Shown piece after piece: positions 62,826 through 64,000 of a stretch of DNA of 64,000 nucleotides. Below the pieces are notes generated by a model. That model searched no databases. It saw only the letters and a program-made list of their open reading frames with translations, and was not told the DNA's origin. The DNA lies in contig JABDIN010000088.1 in the NCBI GenBank assembly GCA_013003715.1, positions 1-64,000 of the forward strand, given 5' to 3'. Every line of letters starts with the position of its first letter. Positions within the stretch are counted from its first letter, which is position 1. The translations under genes and the position numbers were made by a program. The stretch is from Desulfobacteraceae bacterium (GTDB lineage Bacteria > Desulfobacterota > Desulfobacteria > Desulfobacterales > Desulfosarcinaceae).

Positions 62826-63395
62826 ATGGAGACTACAAACGTTATTTTGTGCGGATTGGGCGGACAGGGCATTCTGTTTATGACCAAGATATTTGCTCAT
62901 GCCGCGCTTGGAAAAGGATTTAATATCATCGGTGCTGAAACCCATGGAATGGCCCAGCGCGGCGGTTCAGTTATTTCACATCTTAAAATCGGCGATCCGG
63001 AAAGCTCACTCGTGCGTGCCGGATCCGCTGACTTCCTGGTGGCTTTGGAAGAAAATGAAAGCTACCGGAATTTACCTTTTGTCGCGTCGCATGCGCGAAT
63101 ATACGTGAACTCGGATTCGGGGAAATTCCCGGTCGCACAGGTCAAATCTTTTTTGCAGGCACATGAGATTGCGGCCTATGCTGCCCCGGCATCCCAAATG
63201 GCCGGAGAATTGGGGGCATCACTGTCCACCAATCTCGCCATGATCGGCTTTTATTCGGCATTCAACGAAAAACCGTTCACATCCGGCGAGTTGCGGGAAA
63301 CAGTTGAACGCATCAGTCCGGAACGGTTTCGCGAATTGAATCTGAAGGTATTCGATACCGCCCATGATTATGGAAAGTCTCAAGGACCGGTTTAA
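62826..63395 (+). CDS. iorB: indolepyruvate:ferredoxin oxidoreductase beta subunit
   Basis: A 189-residue gamma-type domain subunit: VILCGLGGQGILFMTKIFAH (about 6-25) is the diagnostic glycine-rich start, then HGMAQRGGSVISHLKIG. It forms a heterotetramer with IorA. ATG 62826 follows the iorA stop by 1 bp, with GGAGG upstream; the longer upstream frame runs inside iorA and is discarded. Confidence 0.95.
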   Translation: METTNVILCGLGGQGILFMTKIFAHAALGKGFNIIGAETHGMAQRGGSVISHLKIGDPESSLVRAGSADFLVALEENESYRNLPFVASHARIYVNSDSGKFPVAQVKSFLQAHEIAAYAAPASQMAGELGASLSTNLAMIGFYSAFNEKPFTSGELRETVERISPERFRELNLKVFDTAHDYGKSQGPV

Positions 63396-63516
63396 TCGCC
63401 GACTCCTTGGGCGCTCAGGTGATCAGCCGCCATGTTTCAATGAAACAGCATTCCCCCATGCCGTCAGATCCATGGGGAAATTTCCGGATCGCTAAATCCA
63501 TCAAAGGAGGGGCATT

Positions 63517-64000
63517 ATGGACAATCGGATTTACAATTTTAATGCAGGACCCGCTGCGTTGCCATTGCCTGTTTTAAAACGGATTCAAGAAGAGTTTCTG
63601 AATTTTAAAGGTTCGGGGATGTCCATCACGGAGGTCAGCCATCGCTCCAAATGGTTTGATGAGGTGATCGAATCGGCCGTTGAAAGAACCCGTCGGCTGC
63701 TGAAACTGGATGACCATTATAAAGTCCTGTTTATTCAGGGGGGGGCGAGTCTCCAATTTTGCATGATTCCCATGAATTTGTCGGTGGCCGGTAAGTCGGC
63801 GGACTATATCAATACGGGCACGTGGTCCACAAAAGCCATTAAAGAGGCCGAGATCCAGGGCAAGGATATCAAGGTTATCGCCAGCTCGGAAGACAAGCAT
63901 TTTTCATATATCCCCCGCGATCTGAAACCCAATCCGGATGCCTCATATCTGCATTTCACGTCCAATAACACCATCAAGGGGACGCAGTTCGCCAAATTTC
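63517..64000 (+). CDS. serC: phosphoserine aminotransferase (partial, runs off the window)
   Basis: The first 161 codons of a SerC-type PLP aminotransferase: NRIYNFNAGPAALPLPVLKR, then GSGMSITEVSHRSKWFDEVI, then VLFIQGGASLQFCMIPMNL and YINTGTWSTKAIKEAE. It converts 3-phosphohydroxypyruvate plus glutamate to O-phosphoserine, the step after SerA. GGAGG lies 5 nt upstream of ATG 63517. The PLP lysine lies beyond the window end. It is 121 bp after iorB on the same strand. Confidence 0.93.
   Translation, partial: MDNRIYNFNAGPAALPLPVLKRIQEEFLNFKGSGMSITEVSHRSKWFDEVIESAVERTRRLLKLDDHYKVLFIQGGASLQFCMIPMNLSVAGKSADYINTGTWSTKAIKEAEIQGKDIKVIASSEDKHFSYIPRDLKPNPDASYLHFTSNNTIKGTQFAKF

Noticed and set aside
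1-64000. CRISPR arrays, tRNA or rRNA genes
   Set aside because: No regularly spaced short repeats and no tRNA- or rRNA-like stretch was seen in the gaps between genes.

Overview
The window looks like chromosomal DNA of an anaerobic, respiratory Gram-negative bacterium, most likely a sulfate-reducing member of the Desulfobacterota (Desulfobacteraceae/Desulfosarcinaceae type). This is inferred from the gene set, not from a marker gene. The main pointers are a DsrP-like membrane subunit, indolepyruvate:ferredoxin oxidoreductase, a flavodoxin-ferredoxin protein, a selenoprotein of the glycine/betaine/proline reductase family, a branched-chain-type ABC importer with a CoA ligase, and outer-membrane DUF1302/RND export genes.

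Layout. 0-1.9 kb is a decayed accessory patch: a frameshifted and truncated integron integrase, a membrane ORF, an N-acetyltransferase with an attC-like tail, and two copies of a roughly 147-bp dispersed repeat (third copy near 28.8 kb). 1.9-7.5 kb is a TetR-controlled operon of an RND transporter, an outer-membrane lipoprotein-sorting-like protein and a DUF1302 barrel. 7.7-12.3 kb has two PAP2 phosphatases, a membrane protein and a DUF4124-TraB/GumN protein. 12.5-17.5 kb holds a TetR gene divergent from a lone dsrP-like gene with a clear operator, then an ArsR/P-type ATPase pair with its operator. 17.5-28.5 kb holds a thioesterase, an M20 dipeptidase, a lipoprotein, an unusual zinc-ribbon SDR, a PadR/EFR1-flavoprotein pair beside a flavodoxin remnant, a DUF2799 lipoprotein and an HPP/HDOD pair.

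28.9-40.7 kb is one functional block: CoA ligase, LivF, LivG, LivM, LivH and two paralogous binding proteins on the minus strand, divergent from an NtrC-type two-component system. It probably senses and imports a carboxylate or amino acid and activates it with CoA. 40.9-46.3 kb carries Ada-AlkA plus Ogt (alkylation repair), an M50 protease, and GDPD plus glycerol-3-phosphate dehydrogenase. 46.4-52.8 kb carries an MsbA-like exporter, DUF1499, a lipoprotein, RseC, the selenoprotein with an in-frame TGA and SECIS hairpin, MoaB, PyrR and TerB. 53-57 kb is a thioesterase, an acyl-CoA synthetase and a V4R-PAS-LuxR regulator. 57.4-64 kb is serA, trpB2, a small Cys-rich protein, iorA, iorB and the start of serC. 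This last set links phosphoserine supply to tryptophan synthesis and aryl-pyruvate oxidoreduction.

The observations I rate highest are the selenoprotein split by an in-frame TGA, the serA/trpB2/iorAB/serC cluster, the stand-alone DsrP under a TetR-type operator, the SDR with altered catalytic residues, and the repeat family beside an integron relic. No CRISPR array, tRNA or rRNA was seen.
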